Source: Pseudohongiella spirulinae (lineage in GTDB: Bacteria; Pseudomonadota; Gammaproteobacteria; Pseudomonadales; Pseudohongiellaceae). From it: a stretch of DNA of 64,000 bases. The translations under genes and the position numbers were made by a program. Under the pieces are notes generated by a model. That model was not told the DNA's origin, searched no databases, and saw only the letters and a list, made by a program, of their open reading frames with translations. Within the stretch, counting starts at the first letter, position 1; each line of letters starts with the position of its first letter. The stretch lies in the NCBI RefSeq assembly GCF_001444425.1, contig NZ_CP013189.1, positions 2,108,001 through 2,172,000 on the forward strand, read 5' to 3'. Positions 32,267 to 41,010 of this stretch are shown here, piece after piece.

Positions 32267-32880
32267 TGTTTGAAGGAATAGACGGCTGCGGCAAGTCAGC
32301 GGTGATGGAGCGCGTTTCAGCGCATCTGGCAGGCCGCGGGGTGGATCCGCTTATGACCAGCGAGTTCGGGCCGCACATGCCATGGGGTCCGGGTCTCAAG
32401 GCGGACCTGATCGAAGCTGCTGGCAATCCGCTGGATGAATACGATGTTGTTCGAACAGCCAGGCGCTTCCATGCCTATGAGGTGCTGGAGCCAGCCCACG
32501 AGCTGGGGCGTGTCGTTTTGATGGATCGCTATATTGCCAGCACTTGCGCCTATCAAGGCCAGACAGATGCCCTGCCCGTTCGGCGCATCCTGGATGAGCA
32601 TGATCAGGATGAAATGCTCTGGCCAGATCTGACCATCCAGCTGCAGTGCAGTTATCACATAGCGAAAAAGCGGGTCACCGCCCGTGGCAAAGGTGATGCC
32701 TTTGAAAAGCGCGGTGCCGATTTCTTTACCCAGGCTGCAGAGATATTCGATTGCCTGGCTCACGTCCAGTTAAGCAGGGATGCAAGGCGCATTGCCCTCA
32801 TCGATGCAGATCAGGATCTTGAAACAGTAACTGCTGGCGCTGTGGCGGCGGTCAATAAATTGATGGGGATAAGTGCATGA
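32257..32880 (+). CDS. tmk: Thymidylate kinase, phage-encoded
   Basis: A 207-residue protein that phosphorylates dTMP to dTDP. The P-loop is FEGIDGCGKS at residues 4-13, the lid and base motif is RVVLMDRYIASTCAYQG, and TIQLQCSYHIAKKRV follows. It supports nucleotide supply for phage replication. Its end overlaps the ssb start by four bases. Confidence 0.85.
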   Translation: MLIVFEGIDGCGKSAVMERVSAHLAGRGVDPLMTSEFGPHMPWGPGLKADLIEAAGNPLDEYDVVRTARRFHAYEVLEPAHELGRVVLMDRYIASTCAYQGQTDALPVRRILDEHDQDEMLWPDLTIQLQCSYHIAKKRVTARGKGDAFEKRGADFFTQAAEIFDCLAHVQLSRDARRIALIDADQDLETVTAGAVAAVNKLMGISA

Positions 32881-33338
32881 GTTCAGGTGATGTAAACAAG
32901 GTGATTCTGGTTGGCAATGTTGGGGCGGAGCCCGAGATCAGATACATGCCGTCAGGTGATTGTGTGGCCAGCCTGCCGATCGGCACCAGCAAGCACTGGA
33001 AGGACAAAAACACCGGGCAGCCACAGGAGAAAACCGAGTGGACCCGCGTGGTGTTTTTCAAGCGCCTGGCAGAAGTGGTCGAACAGCACGTTCACAAAGG
33101 CGGCAGGCTGTATATCGAAGGAGAGCTTCGCACCAGGAGCTGGGAGCAGGATGGCGTGAAGCGCTACGCCACAGAGGTCGTGGCCAGGGATATGAAAATG
33201 CAGCCAGATGGCAAGCAGCGCTCCAGCGGCAGTGATTATTCAACCGAGCGCGAGCCGGAGCCGCCTGCGGCCGATCCTGCGCCAGCAGCAGCGCCAGCAC
33301 CTGACTTTGACAACTTTGACGATGACATACCGTTCTGA
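32877..33338 (+). CDS. ssb: Single-stranded DNA-binding protein
   Basis: A 153-residue SSB. The OB fold reads VNKVILVGNVGAEPEIRYMP then WTRVVFFKRLAEVVEQHV, with GGRLYIEGELRTRSWEQDGV. An acidic-proline linker leads to the acidic tail DDDIPF, which docks partner proteins. It is likely to serve phage replication. Confidence 0.93.
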   Translation: MSSGDVNKVILVGNVGAEPEIRYMPSGDCVASLPIGTSKHWKDKNTGQPQEKTEWTRVVFFKRLAEVVEQHVHKGGRLYIEGELRTRSWEQDGVKRYATEVVARDMKMQPDGKQRSSGSDYSTEREPEPPAADPAPAAAPAPDFDNFDDDIPF

Positions 33339-33353
33339 ATCGGAGGCATGACC

Positions 33354-33581
33354 ATGAGAGCAGCAAAGGTTGATAACTCTGAAAGATTGCAGCGCGTTCT
33401 GAAGCTGCTGAAAGATGGGCGGGAGCATTCCACCCTGGACATTATCCAGGCGGGCAATGTGTGCGCAGTCAATTCGATTATCTCTGAGCTGCGCGCCAAT
33501 GGCTATCAGATCAGCTGCTCCAGGCGTGGTGATGCCTGGTATTACCGGATGGATACAGACAAGCAGGAGCACGCCGCATGA
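33354..33581 (+). CDS. Small winged-helix phage protein
   Basis: A 75-residue protein (MRAAKVDNSERLQRVLKLLK) with a helix-turn-helix-like STLDIIQAGNVCAVNSIISE and the wing ANGYQISCSRRGDAWYY. ATG 33354 has GGAGG at a good distance. Possible regulator of early genes. Confidence 0.7.
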   Translation: MRAAKVDNSERLQRVLKLLKDGREHSTLDIIQAGNVCAVNSIISELRANGYQISCSRRGDAWYYRMDTDKQEHAA

Positions 33582-33832
33582 AGAACTCACTGACAGATTT
33601 GAATGATCACCTGTTTTGCCAGCTGGAGCGCCTGGGTGATGAAAACGCCAGTCCGGATCAGATCGAGCTGGAGATCGAGCGAGCCAAAGCGATTGCCGGG
33701 GTTGCCGACAGAGTAATTCACAATGCCGCCATCATCCTGAAGGCCCGAGAACAGGCAAACGGCGGCAACGTCACGCTGGGCAACTCAAAGACAGATCATC
33801 TGCTGGCGCTGGAGAATGAGTCTGATGCCTAG
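33578..33832 (+). CDS. Small phage protein, coiled-coil
   Basis: An 84-residue acidic, helical protein (MKNSLTDLNDHLFCQLERLG) in an ATGA overlap with the upstream gene. Similar small proteins sit before HNH genes in other phages. Function unknown. Confidence 0.65.
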   Translation: MKNSLTDLNDHLFCQLERLGDENASPDQIELEIERAKAIAGVADRVIHNAAIILKAREQANGGNVTLGNSKTDHLLALENESDA

Positions 33833-34628
33833 ATTGAAATGGTCCGCCGAAATGATTGCCTATGGCCGTCAGCTGTATCTCTCACACGACTATGAAGAGT
33901 GTGCCAGGCTGATCAATGAGCGCTTTGGCACCCAGGTGAACCGGGATCAATTTCGCTATGCCACTAAGAATTACAAGATGCGCTGCGGCCGGCCTACGGG
34001 ACAGATGAACAAGGGGCGAAGCTCCGTTTTTAGCGCAGAGCAGCAAGCATTTATCAGAGAACATTATAGTGCCCTGAGCCGAAAGGATTTGACAGCTGCG
34101 ATCAATGAGCAGTTCGGGACCAGCTTCAAAGTCAGCCAAATCTCCGGCTATGTGAGAAATCACAAGATCAACAGCGGACGGACTGGCCACTTCCCCAAAG
34201 GCAATGTGCCATTCAATGCGGGCACCAAGGGCCAGGGCCTGACCGGGGCGAACAGAACCTCATTCAAGAAAGGTCATCGAACGCACAACACGGTGCCGGT
34301 GGGGACCATATCAGTTGAAACCAAAGACGGGTTTCTGAAGATCAAGGTCGCAGAACCTAACCAGTGGGAATTTATTCATAAGCGCACTTGGGAACAGCAT
34401 CACGGCCCGATACCTGACGGCTGGGTGGTCAGCTTCCTGGATGGCGACCGGACAAACTGTGCAATCGAGAATCTGGAGCTGGTCGAGCGATCAGTGATGG
34501 CCGTGCGAAACCGAATGGGGTTGAGCAGCGTTCCTTCGGAGCTGAAGCCGGTGGCCAACAACGTGGCCAAGCTGAAGATCGCAGCGGCCGAAGCGAAACG
34601 GAAACTGAAAAAGGGGAAAGCGGCGTGA
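33825..34628 (+). CDS. HNH endonuclease with two DNA-binding repeats
   Basis: A 267-residue protein starting MPRLKWSAEMIAYGRQLYLS at ATG 33825. Two similar N-terminal DNA-binding units (CARLINERFGTQVNRDQF and LTAAINEQFGTSFKVSQI) are followed by an HNH domain (WEFIHKRTWEQHHGPIPDGW, then VSFLDGDRTNCAIENLELV). The form is that of free-standing homing endonucleases. It may cut target phage or host DNA at one site. Confidence 0.85.
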   Translation: MPRLKWSAEMIAYGRQLYLSHDYEECARLINERFGTQVNRDQFRYATKNYKMRCGRPTGQMNKGRSSVFSAEQQAFIREHYSALSRKDLTAAINEQFGTSFKVSQISGYVRNHKINSGRTGHFPKGNVPFNAGTKGQGLTGANRTSFKKGHRTHNTVPVGTISVETKDGFLKIKVAEPNQWEFIHKRTWEQHHGPIPDGWVVSFLDGDRTNCAIENLELVERSVMAVRNRMGLSSVPSELKPVANNVAKLKIAAAEAKRKLKKGKAA

Positions 34629-34837
34629 ATGAATTTCAGAGGATCCACCGGCACAACTCGCGTTATGGATACCACGGCTGGGCGCTTCGCTATCGTGGCA
34701 GGCCTGATTGCAAGGTGCTGCCCTGGACTGTCCGCCCTACTCGAGCGGAGGTGCGTGAGCTAAAGGCTCGGCGCGGGTCACTGCTGGATGACTATGAGCT
34801 GGTGAAGGTGAAGATCGGCGTGGAGGTGGTGGAGTAA
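34625..34837 (+). CDS. Small basic phage protein
   Basis: A 70-residue basic protein (VNEFQRIHRHNSRYGYHGWA) with a GTG start overlapping the HNH stop as GTGA. No family recognised. Confidence 0.6.
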   Translation: MNEFQRIHRHNSRYGYHGWALRYRGRPDCKVLPWTVRPTRAEVRELKARRGSLLDDYELVKVKIGVEVVE

Positions 34838-34868
34838 TGTGCGCATCACAGGAGCAGGAGCAAATCAA

Positions 34869-35705
34869 ATGAGCCCATACATAGCAGGAAAAGACAACGA
34901 GCAATACGATGCCACGGACTGGGGTATACCAACAATCCCTGTCTACCTGAATCCAAAAAACCTGCCACCGACAACCACTGTCGAACAAGCAGAGCAGATG
35001 ATAAAAGACGCTTGCTTTAGCTGGTCTTTGCGGTACAGCCATGATCTGCGATATGCAGGGCTTTTTTATAACACTGTTTCCAGAGACGCCATCGTCATCA
35101 ACTACAACAGTTCTGCGCAGCTTCTTTCCTGGTACGGCAAAGAGGTCAATGGACTGTGCCGATACCACCCGGACGGCTACATCGGAGACAAACGGCGCTT
35201 AGTTTCGGCTGAAATCTACATCAACTCAGACAACCGCCCACTGCCGAACCGATTTGCCCGTGCAACGATCAAACATGAGCTGGGCCACGCCTGCGGCATA
35301 CATGGCCACAATGATCAGCCTGGAAGCGTCATGTACACCAGTAGCATGGGCAACGAAAAACTAACCCTGCATGACTGTCAGATGCTTGACGAGTGGAACC
35401 CATACCCTGTTGAACTGCATCGCGACTACTCAATGAGCTGCCCTGCTGTGGACATGCAGGACGGTAGAGTGCTGTGGGTTGAGTGCAAGCATCGCGGGAA
35501 CATGCTGGTGCATAGCTGGGAGCTGGCGTCAGATATACAGTGGGACGGGCCGAGACTGGATAACGTACAACTTGGTGATGGAAAATTGTTTCACGGCCAG
35601 CCCGCCCATGTTGTGAAAATGCGGCAGGTCCGTCACCCCGACATGACTGTAAGAGCTGAGATGGCGCTGGTCAAAAACGGGCTGATACTGGAGTACGCTG
35701 AATGA
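34869..35705 (+). CDS. Metzincin-like zinc protease in phage early operon
   Basis: A 278-residue protein from ATG 34869 (GGAG eight bases upstream). The zinc site is HELGHACGIHGH at about residues 136-147, and a Met-turn SVMY is near 155, as in metzincins. The third ligand His is at position +9 or +11 rather than the usual +10, so this may be a variant class. There is no signal peptide, so it would act in the cytoplasm of the infected cell. A protease aimed at a host protein or defence factor is possible. Confidence 0.7.
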   Translation: MSPYIAGKDNEQYDATDWGIPTIPVYLNPKNLPPTTTVEQAEQMIKDACFSWSLRYSHDLRYAGLFYNTVSRDAIVINYNSSAQLLSWYGKEVNGLCRYHPDGYIGDKRRLVSAEIYINSDNRPLPNRFARATIKHELGHACGIHGHNDQPGSVMYTSSMGNEKLTLHDCQMLDEWNPYPVELHRDYSMSCPAVDMQDGRVLWVECKHRGNMLVHSWELASDIQWDGPRLDNVQLGDGKLFHGQPAHVVKMRQVRHPDMTVRAEMALVKNGLILEYAE

Positions 35706-35857
35706 GCAGAACACGCCTGCAACGACAGATTGCAAAAAAGATGATGCGCCAGGGCGCCTGGAAAGAGACCCGCGCTGTACTTCGGCTGGCACTCAAGCTG
35801 CGCCTGAAGTTCGGCCGGTGGATGAGCATTGAGCAGGCATCGAGGGCGATCAAATGA
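35702..35857 (+). CDS. Small very basic phage protein
   Basis: A 51-residue Arg/Lys-rich protein (MSRTRLQRQIAKKMMRQGAW), in ATGA overlaps with both neighbours, which supports translation. No family recognised. Confidence 0.6.
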   Translation: MSRTRLQRQIAKKMMRQGAWKETRAVLRLALKLRLKFGRWMSIEQASRAIK

Positions 35858-36108
35858 TGGCAGTCATCGAGGTAAAGCACAAATGCGTGTGGGGCATCGG
35901 GGAAACAATAGAAGCGGCAAAAGCTGATGCGTATTTTGTGATCCGAGGCAAGGCTGAGCACAACCGGCCGGCAGAGTCCGATCTGTCTTATGCTCACCTG
36001 TCGCCTAATGCGGATCTGGATACTGACGGGCTGACAATGTGGCAGTGGGTTATTCAAGATTCGGCGGCCGTGGGCAATTCAGTCAGCGGCCAGATGGGGC
36101 TGTTCTGA
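35854..36108 (+). CDS. Small phage protein
   Basis: An 84-residue protein (MMAVIEVKHKCVWGIGETIE) in ATGA overlap with the 51-residue gene. It holds a KADAYFVIRGKAEHNRPAES segment. No family recognised. Confidence 0.62.
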   Translation: MMAVIEVKHKCVWGIGETIEAAKADAYFVIRGKAEHNRPAESDLSYAHLSPNADLDTDGLTMWQWVIQDSAAVGNSVSGQMGLF

Positions 36109-36209
36109 TGAGCTGGTCAATCGGAGTTTCTCAGATTCGTGAACAGTTGAGCGCCCAAGCGCGGACGGTCAGCTCGGGTTATTTTAGGGAGACATTGAAG
36201 GATGGCTAA
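36108..36209 (+). CDS. Very small phage ORF
   Basis: A 33-residue ORF, MSWSIGVSQIREQLSAQART, in TGATG overlap with the previous gene. Its last bases overlap the next gene's start. Coupled position is the only support. Confidence 0.4.
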   Translation: MSWSIGVSQIREQLSAQARTVSSGYFRETLKDG

Positions 36210-36669
36210 ATTCGCAGAGAGCACATCGGTTTCCGTTGAGAAATCCAGGGCGGAGATTGAACGCACGCTGGGCAGGTACGGTGCCAGTGGTTTTATGTAC
36301 GGCTGGAACGCCGGCTCGGCTGTCGTTGCTTTCGAGATGAGCCAGCGACGCGTCATGTTCAACCTGGCCATGCCAAACCGTGCAGACGCAGAGTTCACAC
36401 GGACACCAACAGGGAAATCCCGGTCACCGGCACAGGCGGAAGCGGCCTGGGAGCAAGCACAGCGCCAGCGTTGGCGTGCCCTGGCTCTGGTGATCAAAGC
36501 CAAACTTGAAGCTGTGGAAAGCGGTATCACTGAGTTCGAGGATGAATTCCTGGCACACATCGTTCTGCCGAACGGTGAAACAGCAGGCCGCTGGATGCGC
36601 CCGCAAATTGCCAGAGCCTATGACAGTGGTGATATGCCGGCATTATTGCCAAGTCCACCAGGAAGATGA
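36202..36669 (+). CDS. Conserved phage protein
   Basis: A 155-residue protein (MAKFAESTSVSVEKSRAEIE) with AIVAFEMSQRRVMFN-like strands and RWRALALVIKAKLEAVESG. The pattern is conserved among phage early proteins near integrases. Function unknown. A GGGAG site lies ten bases before the ATG. Confidence 0.72.
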   Translation: MAKFAESTSVSVEKSRAEIERTLGRYGASGFMYGWNAGSAVVAFEMSQRRVMFNLAMPNRADAEFTRTPTGKSRSPAQAEAAWEQAQRQRWRALALVIKAKLEAVESGITEFEDEFLAHIVLPNGETAGRWMRPQIARAYDSGDMPALLPSPPGR

Positions 36670-36673
36670 GTCG

Positions 36674-36883
36674 ATGGCTGAATCAAACATTGTGTACGCA
36701 GAAGAGCTTGCCAGGGTCACCGGGCTGGAGAAACCAGCAGCAATCCGGCGTGAGCTGGAGAAGCAGGGCATTGCCGTATTCATGGGTAAGAATGGCCCCT
36801 GGACAACGCGCGACTTGATTGCCGCGGCGGGCAAACGCAAGATGGGCCTGGATCAACCAGCCAATGAGGAGCAATACCTGTGA
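36674..36883 (+). CDS. DUF4224 protein before integrase
   Basis: A 69-residue protein (MAESNIVYAEELARVTGLEK) with AIRRELEKQGIAVFMGKNGP, the DUF4224 pattern. Such proteins usually lie directly before phage integrases and may act as excision or recombination directionality factors. The stop overlaps the integrase start as GTGA. Confidence 0.78.
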   Translation: MAESNIVYAEELARVTGLEKPAAIRRELEKQGIAVFMGKNGPWTTRDLIAAAGKRKMGLDQPANEEQYL

Positions 36884-38034
36884 GGGGTAGACCGCGCAGC
36901 AGAAAACCAGCCTGCCCGGCGCACATCGATGCGCGCAAGCTGCCTGACTATTGTTACTGGGACGGATCCGGCAAGGGTCACTGGTACACGAAGATAAAAG
37001 ACCCTGATGGGAAGTGGCGCCGGCGCAAGGTTGCAGGTCCGCGCGCTACTCTGGCGGATCTGCACAAAGAAATGGAAGCGCTTGCTGGGCGGCCCCTGGA
37101 TTGCCTGAACTGGCTGGCCGATAAGTTTGAGAAATCAGCAAAATTCAAAAGCGTGTCTGAGCGAATGCAGGACGACTGGACATATTGCCAGGGCGTTGTT
37201 TGCACATATCCATCAAAGCAGCCTGGCGTGCTGATTGGTCAGATACCATTGTCCGCCTGGAAGCCAGCGCTGGTGCAAAAGCTGATCGATGGCATTACCG
37301 AAACGCGCGGACCATCCAGCGCGAAGCACTGCCATTCCTACATCAAGCGGGTGTTCAACTGGGGAATCGCCAGGGGTTACTGCGCCAGCAACCCATGTCC
37401 GCGCGGGGTGATCGAGCTGCCGAAAGAGCGTCAGCGCCGGCGGCTGCCAGCACCTGCCCTGGTTGCCAAGTTGGTCGCGTTCGCCAGGGAGCGAAGCGCC
37501 AGGCCCAGCCGGACAAAGGGGTCTTGCCCGCACTATATCTGGTTGGCGCTGGAGCTGGCTTACCTGAACCGCCTGCGCGGCATCGAGGTGTTCGCCCTGA
37601 CGGATGCCTGTGAGCTCGATGATGGCCTGCTGTGCCAGCGAACTAAGGGATCAGGCGCCAGCGTCACCAGATGGAACCCCAGGCTGCGTGAAGTGTTCTC
37701 AGAGGCGCAGAAGCTGCGCAGCGAGATTTTTCGCAAATCAGGCAGGCCGATACCTTTTCGCCCCGAAGATCGCTTTCTCATGGTCACCACCGGTGGCAAG
37801 CGAATCGCCGAATCAAGCTGGCAAAGTGCCTGGGCGCGGTTCATGAAACTGGCTGTCAGGGAGGGTGTCATTACTGAGGAAGAGAAGTTCGGGCTGCACG
37901 ATATGAAGCGTCGGGGACTGACCGATACGAAGGGCACGAAGGCCGACAAATTGGAGGCCGGTGGCCACAGTTCGCTGCAGATGCTCAAGGTCTATGACCA
38001 CTCAATTCCGGTGGTCGATGCGGTCGCAGAGTGA
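36880..38034 (+). CDS. int: Tyrosine integrase
   Basis: A 384-residue site-specific recombinase with a GTG start. An arm-binding N-terminus (GHWYTKIKDPDGKWRRRKV) and a core-binding middle are followed by the catalytic domain. Catalytic residues are visible as RLRGIEVFAL (Arg about 231-233), K256, H340 in LHDMKRRGL, H363 in GGHSSLQMLKVYD and Y372. It should drive integration into tRNA-Lys, 70 bases downstream. CCACG-AA-CGTGG at 38086-38097 may be an arm or core site. Confidence 0.93.
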   Translation: MRGRPRSRKPACPAHIDARKLPDYCYWDGSGKGHWYTKIKDPDGKWRRRKVAGPRATLADLHKEMEALAGRPLDCLNWLADKFEKSAKFKSVSERMQDDWTYCQGVVCTYPSKQPGVLIGQIPLSAWKPALVQKLIDGITETRGPSSAKHCHSYIKRVFNWGIARGYCASNPCPRGVIELPKERQRRRLPAPALVAKLVAFARERSARPSRTKGSCPHYIWLALELAYLNRLRGIEVFALTDACELDDGLLCQRTKGSGASVTRWNPRLREVFSEAQKLRSEIFRKSGRPIPFRPEDRFLMVTTGGKRIAESSWQSAWARFMKLAVREGVITEEEKFGLHDMKRRGLTDTKGTKADKLEAGGHSSLQMLKVYDHSIPVVDAVAE

Positions 38035-38104
38035 CTTAATTTTCCGGTGCTTTTTCCGGTACGGTTTTTTGTGAGGGAGCACTAACCACGAACGTGGCGT
38101 GAAA

Positions 38105-38179
38105 TGGTGGGGCGTGATGGATTCGAACCATCGACCAATTGGTTAAAAGCCAACTGCTCTACCGCTGAGCTAACGCCCC
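38105..38179 (-). tRNA. tRNA-Lys (TTT), phage attachment site
   Basis: A 75-base tRNA with an encoded CCA. Acceptor GGGGCGT/ACGCCCC, D arm GCTC/GAGC, anticodon loop CTTTTAA (TTT) and T arm GATGG/CCATC all pair perfectly. The 3' end faces the prophage, so its last bases come from the phage att site and keep the tRNA whole. In P. aeruginosa the tRNA-Lys next to queC is a known island insertion site. Confidence 0.95.
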
Positions 38180-38253
38180 AAAAGAGAGTGCGCATCATAC
38201 TACGCGAGAGAAAAAACTCAAGTATTTTTGCAAAAAAATCCGCATTGCCCGGC

Positions 38254-38943
38254 TCATACATACCGTGTCGGATCTGTGACACCGGCATCTGCAAAGCCTT
38301 TGCGGCGCAGTCTGCAACTGTCACAACGGCCACATGCGCGCCCTTCAGCGTCAGCCTGATAGCAGGAAACTGTCAATCCATAATCCACACCCAGACGCAC
38401 ACCTTCGGCAATTATCTGCGCTTTGCTCAGGTGTATCAGTGGTGTGTGAATACGCATGGGCTGACCCTCGACTGCGACACGCGTTGCCAGATTAGCCATG
38501 GTCTCGAAGGCCTTGATGAATTCAGGCCGGCAATCCGGATATCCTGAATAATCCAGGGCATTCACACCGATATAGATATCACTGGCACCCAGCACCTCTG
38601 CCCAGCCCAGCGCATAAGACAAAAACACTGTATTGCGGGCGGGCACATAGGTAATCGGTATGACATTTTCCTGCACGCCATCTTCGGGCATGGTCAGAGA
38701 CGAATCCGTCAGTGCCGAACCACCCATCTGTCCCATGCCGATCGGAATGACCAGGTGTCGGCTTACGCCGGCCTCATCAGCCAGGCGCTGCGCGGCCAAC
38801 AGCTCACTGCTGGCCCGCTGCCCATAATCGAAGCTGAGCGCATAACATTCGAATCCGGCTTCTTTGGCAAGCGCCAGGCAGGTGGCTGAATCCAGCCCGC
38901 CAGAAACAAGAATCACCGCTTTTCTTATTGCAGACGTGTTCAT
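38254..38943 (-). CDS. queC: 7-cyano-7-deazaguanine synthase QueC
   Basis: A 229-residue ATP-dependent enzyme that makes preQ0 from 7-carboxy-7-deazaguanine. PP-loop [15 protein letters not shown] at the N-terminus, [20 protein letters not shown] in the middle and zinc-binding [14 protein letters not shown] at the end. It supplies queuosine for tRNA. Eight bases after queE. Confidence 0.95.
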   Translation of the reverse strand: MNTSAIRKAVILVSGGLDSATCLALAKEAGFECYALSFDYGQRASSELLAAQRLADEAGVSRHLVIPIGMGQMGGSALTDSSLTMPEDGVQENVIPITYVPARNTVFLSYALGWAEVLGASDIYIGVNALDYSGYPDCRPEFIKAFETMANLATRVAVEGQPMRIHTPLIHLSKAQIIAEGVRLGVDYGLTVSCYQADAEGRACGRCDSCRLRRKGFADAGVTDPTRYV

Positions 38944-38951
38944 AGAAATTA

Positions 38952-39593
38952 TTAGCGCCCTGGCTCTTCACCCCAGATAATTTTGTGAAGTTGAACCTGC
39001 ATGCGCACCGGCAATCGATCGTCGATAATCCATTGAGCCAGGTCACGGTACGCCACCTGCCCGAATGATGGAGACAGGAGAATTTCCGCCACCCGGTTGC
39101 GCAGATCATATTGATCAATTTTTGCCTTGGCCCACTCGTAGTCGCGTCGGTCACAAATGACAAATTTCACTTCATCAATGGGTTTCAGACAGCCAATATT
39201 GGATTCCAGATTACGATCACATTCGTTTGACCCCGGTGTCTTCAGGTCCATCACGACATGCACGCGTGAATCCACAGAGGCTATATCCATGGCTCCGCTG
39301 GTTTCCAGTGACACCTGCAGGCCTTTGTCGCACAGCGCCGTCAGCAACGGTAGACAATTAGGTTGAGCCAATGGCTCTCCGCCGGTGACGCAGACATGCC
39401 TGGCACCGTAGTCATCAACCTGCTGCAGTATCTGTTCAAAACTCAACTGCCGTCCTTCATGGAAGGCATATTCAGTATCACAATAGCCACAACGCAGCGG
39501 ACAGCCGGTCAGCCGCACAAAGGTAGTTGGTAAACCCACAGTGCTGCTTTCACCCTGCAAAGAGTGAAAAATTTCGTTGATTCGGAGATTCAC
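38952..39593 (-). CDS. queE: 7-carboxy-7-deazaguanine synthase QueE
   Basis: A 213-residue radical SAM enzyme in queuosine synthesis, with the cluster motif [17 protein letters not shown] and [20 protein letters not shown] start in a GTGA overlap with cpoB. Confidence 0.93.
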   Translation of the reverse strand: MNLRINEIFHSLQGESSTVGLPTTFVRLTGCPLRCGYCDTEYAFHEGRQLSFEQILQQVDDYGARHVCVTGGEPLAQPNCLPLLTALCDKGLQVSLETSGAMDIASVDSRVHVVMDLKTPGSNECDRNLESNIGCLKPIDEVKFVICDRRDYEWAKAKIDQYDLRNRVAEILLSPSFGQVAYRDLAQWIIDDRLPVRMQVQLHKIIWGEEPGR

Positions 39594-40408
39594 AGAGTTC
39601 GCAGATAGATATCCGCAAGGTTGGCGGCAGAGGTATTGGGGAAACGTGTCCGCACTTCCTGCAGCATCTGTCTGGCGCGGGCATTGTCACCCAGGCGATG
39701 ATAGACCGTGCCCAGCGAGTACATGGCATCTTCTATCTTGCGGCCATCGGGGTATTGCGTGGTGATGGTCTCGAAGGCCGTTCTGGCCTCTTCGAACATC
39801 GACAGATTCACGTAGGCCTGCCCTTTCCAATAATAGGCATTAGTCACAAAGCGACCCGCCGGATACTCGGACAGATATTGATCAAATTGCGTGATGGATA
39901 ATTGATAGGCCTCATCCTGGAGCAGGGAATCGAGGGCCAATTCATATAACTGCTGTTCAGTCAGCAGTCCCGGCTGCGTTGTGGGTGCAGCCGGACTGAT
40001 GCTGGACGATCCGGTACTGAGTGCGCCCGGATCGCTGGAAACAAATGTCGGTGTGCCAAGACTCTGGCTGGCCGGGGATGCGCTCACGGTTCCGGCGCTG
40101 ATACCGGCCGTACTGGCCGCTGCCGGAGCAGAGCTGACTGGTGCAGCAGCGACACCGGCTTCCAGTTCCTGATACAGGGCACTGATACGGGAATCCAGGT
40201 CGGTATACCGATCCATGGACTCCTGCTGCAAACGCCTGACGTCATACCCCTGCTCTTCAACCATGCCACGCAAGGTTTCAACCTCTGTGCGCAGAGCACG
40301 AACCTGGTCCAGCAACAGGACCATGGCGTCGTTAGACTGTGCCATGGCTGTCGTATTAAAAACGGCAGCCAGCGCCACAGCGGAGAACAGCAATCGGGAT
40401 ATGTGCAT
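39590..40408 (-). CDS. cpoB: Tol-Pal cell division coordinator CpoB (YbgF)
   Basis: A 272-residue periplasmic protein. Signal peptide ends AMAQ, a coiled coil (LLDQVRALRTEVETLRGMVE) follows, and C-terminal tetratricopeptide repeats include AYYWKGQAYVNLSMFEEARTA. It links Tol-Pal action with peptidoglycan synthesis in division. A Ser/Ala-rich linker separates the domains. Confidence 0.9.
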   Translation of the reverse strand: MHISRLLFSAVALAAVFNTTAMAQSNDAMVLLLDQVRALRTEVETLRGMVEEQGYDVRRLQQESMDRYTDLDSRISALYQELEAGVAAAPVSSAPAAASTAGISAGTVSASPASQSLGTPTFVSSDPGALSTGSSSISPAAPTTQPGLLTEQQLYELALDSLLQDEAYQLSITQFDQYLSEYPAGRFVTNAYYWKGQAYVNLSMFEEARTAFETITTQYPDGRKIEDAMYSLGTVYHRLGDNARARQMLQEVRTRFPNTSAANLADIYLRTL

Positions 40409-40414
40409 CAGTTA

Positions 40415-40948
40415 TTAACCTGCCGGCTGGATTTCAACCCGACGATTCTGACGGTACGCATCTTCGGTCTGACCGCGAACGGCCGGACGCTCTTCACCAT
40501 AGCTGACTGTTTCCAGTTGGTTGCGTGAGGCACCGTTAACAATCAGGAAATCTCGAATGTTATTGGCACGACGCTCGCCCAGCGCCAGGTTGTATTCACG
40601 GGTACCGCGCTCGTCAGCATGACCTTCCAGTCGTACACGACGGTTCGGGTTGGCAGCCAGATTACGGGCGTGAACAATCAGCGTTTCACGATCGGAAGGC
40701 TGGAATTCGGCCACGTCAAAGTCAAAATAGAATACGGTGGTATTCAGCGCAGCCTGTTCACGGCGCTGTTGCTCCTGGCGCTCACGCTCCAGACGCTCCT
40801 GCTCCAGACGGGCTGCACGTGCGGCTGCAGATTCACCCGCAGATTCCTGGGCTACCGGCATCGTCTCTTCCGGCTCGCTGGTAGAGCTACATGCTGCCAG
40901 GGCAAACATGCTCAGAGCCAGTGCTGTGGTTTTTAATATATTATTCAT
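40415..40948 (-). CDS. pal: Peptidoglycan-associated lipoprotein Pal
   Basis: A 177-residue lipoprotein. Start at ATG 40948 gives lipobox signal MNNILKTTALALSMFALAAC. An OmpA-like domain follows (FDVAEFQPSDRETLIVHARN, RRVRLEGHADERGTREYNLA, GERRANNIRDFLIVNG). It anchors the outer membrane to peptidoglycan. A QERLERERQEQQRR helix precedes the domain. Confidence 0.95.
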   Translation of the reverse strand: MNNILKTTALALSMFALAACSSTSEPEETMPVAQESAGESAAARAARLEQERLERERQEQQRREQAALNTTVFYFDFDVAEFQPSDRETLIVHARNLAANPNRRVRLEGHADERGTREYNLALGERRANNIRDFLIVNGASRNQLETVSYGEERPAVRGQTEDAYRQNRRVEIQPAG

Positions 40949-41010
40949 TTGCGTACCCAAAGTAGTGTCCTCCAATAGACAAGCTAGCAATCAAATTGTT
41001 GTGCAATGCC

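Larger units (their letters stand above)
1..38104. mobile_element. Lambda-like prophage (left end outside window)
   Basis: A near-complete temperate siphophage genome. Leftward replication, lysis, head and tail genes occupy 1-23071. The regulatory and cargo region is 23072-29097. The rightward early operon ending in a tyrosine integrase is 29098-38034. The right boundary is the 3' end of a tRNA-Lys gene. The left attachment site is not in the window, because a tail gene is still open at base 1. Module order and protein families (Nu1/gpA terminase, gpW, portal, gpZ, gpG/gpGT, tape measure) support a lambda-type long non-contractile tail. No transposase or broken structural gene is seen, so the prophage could be intact. 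Confidence 0.93.
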
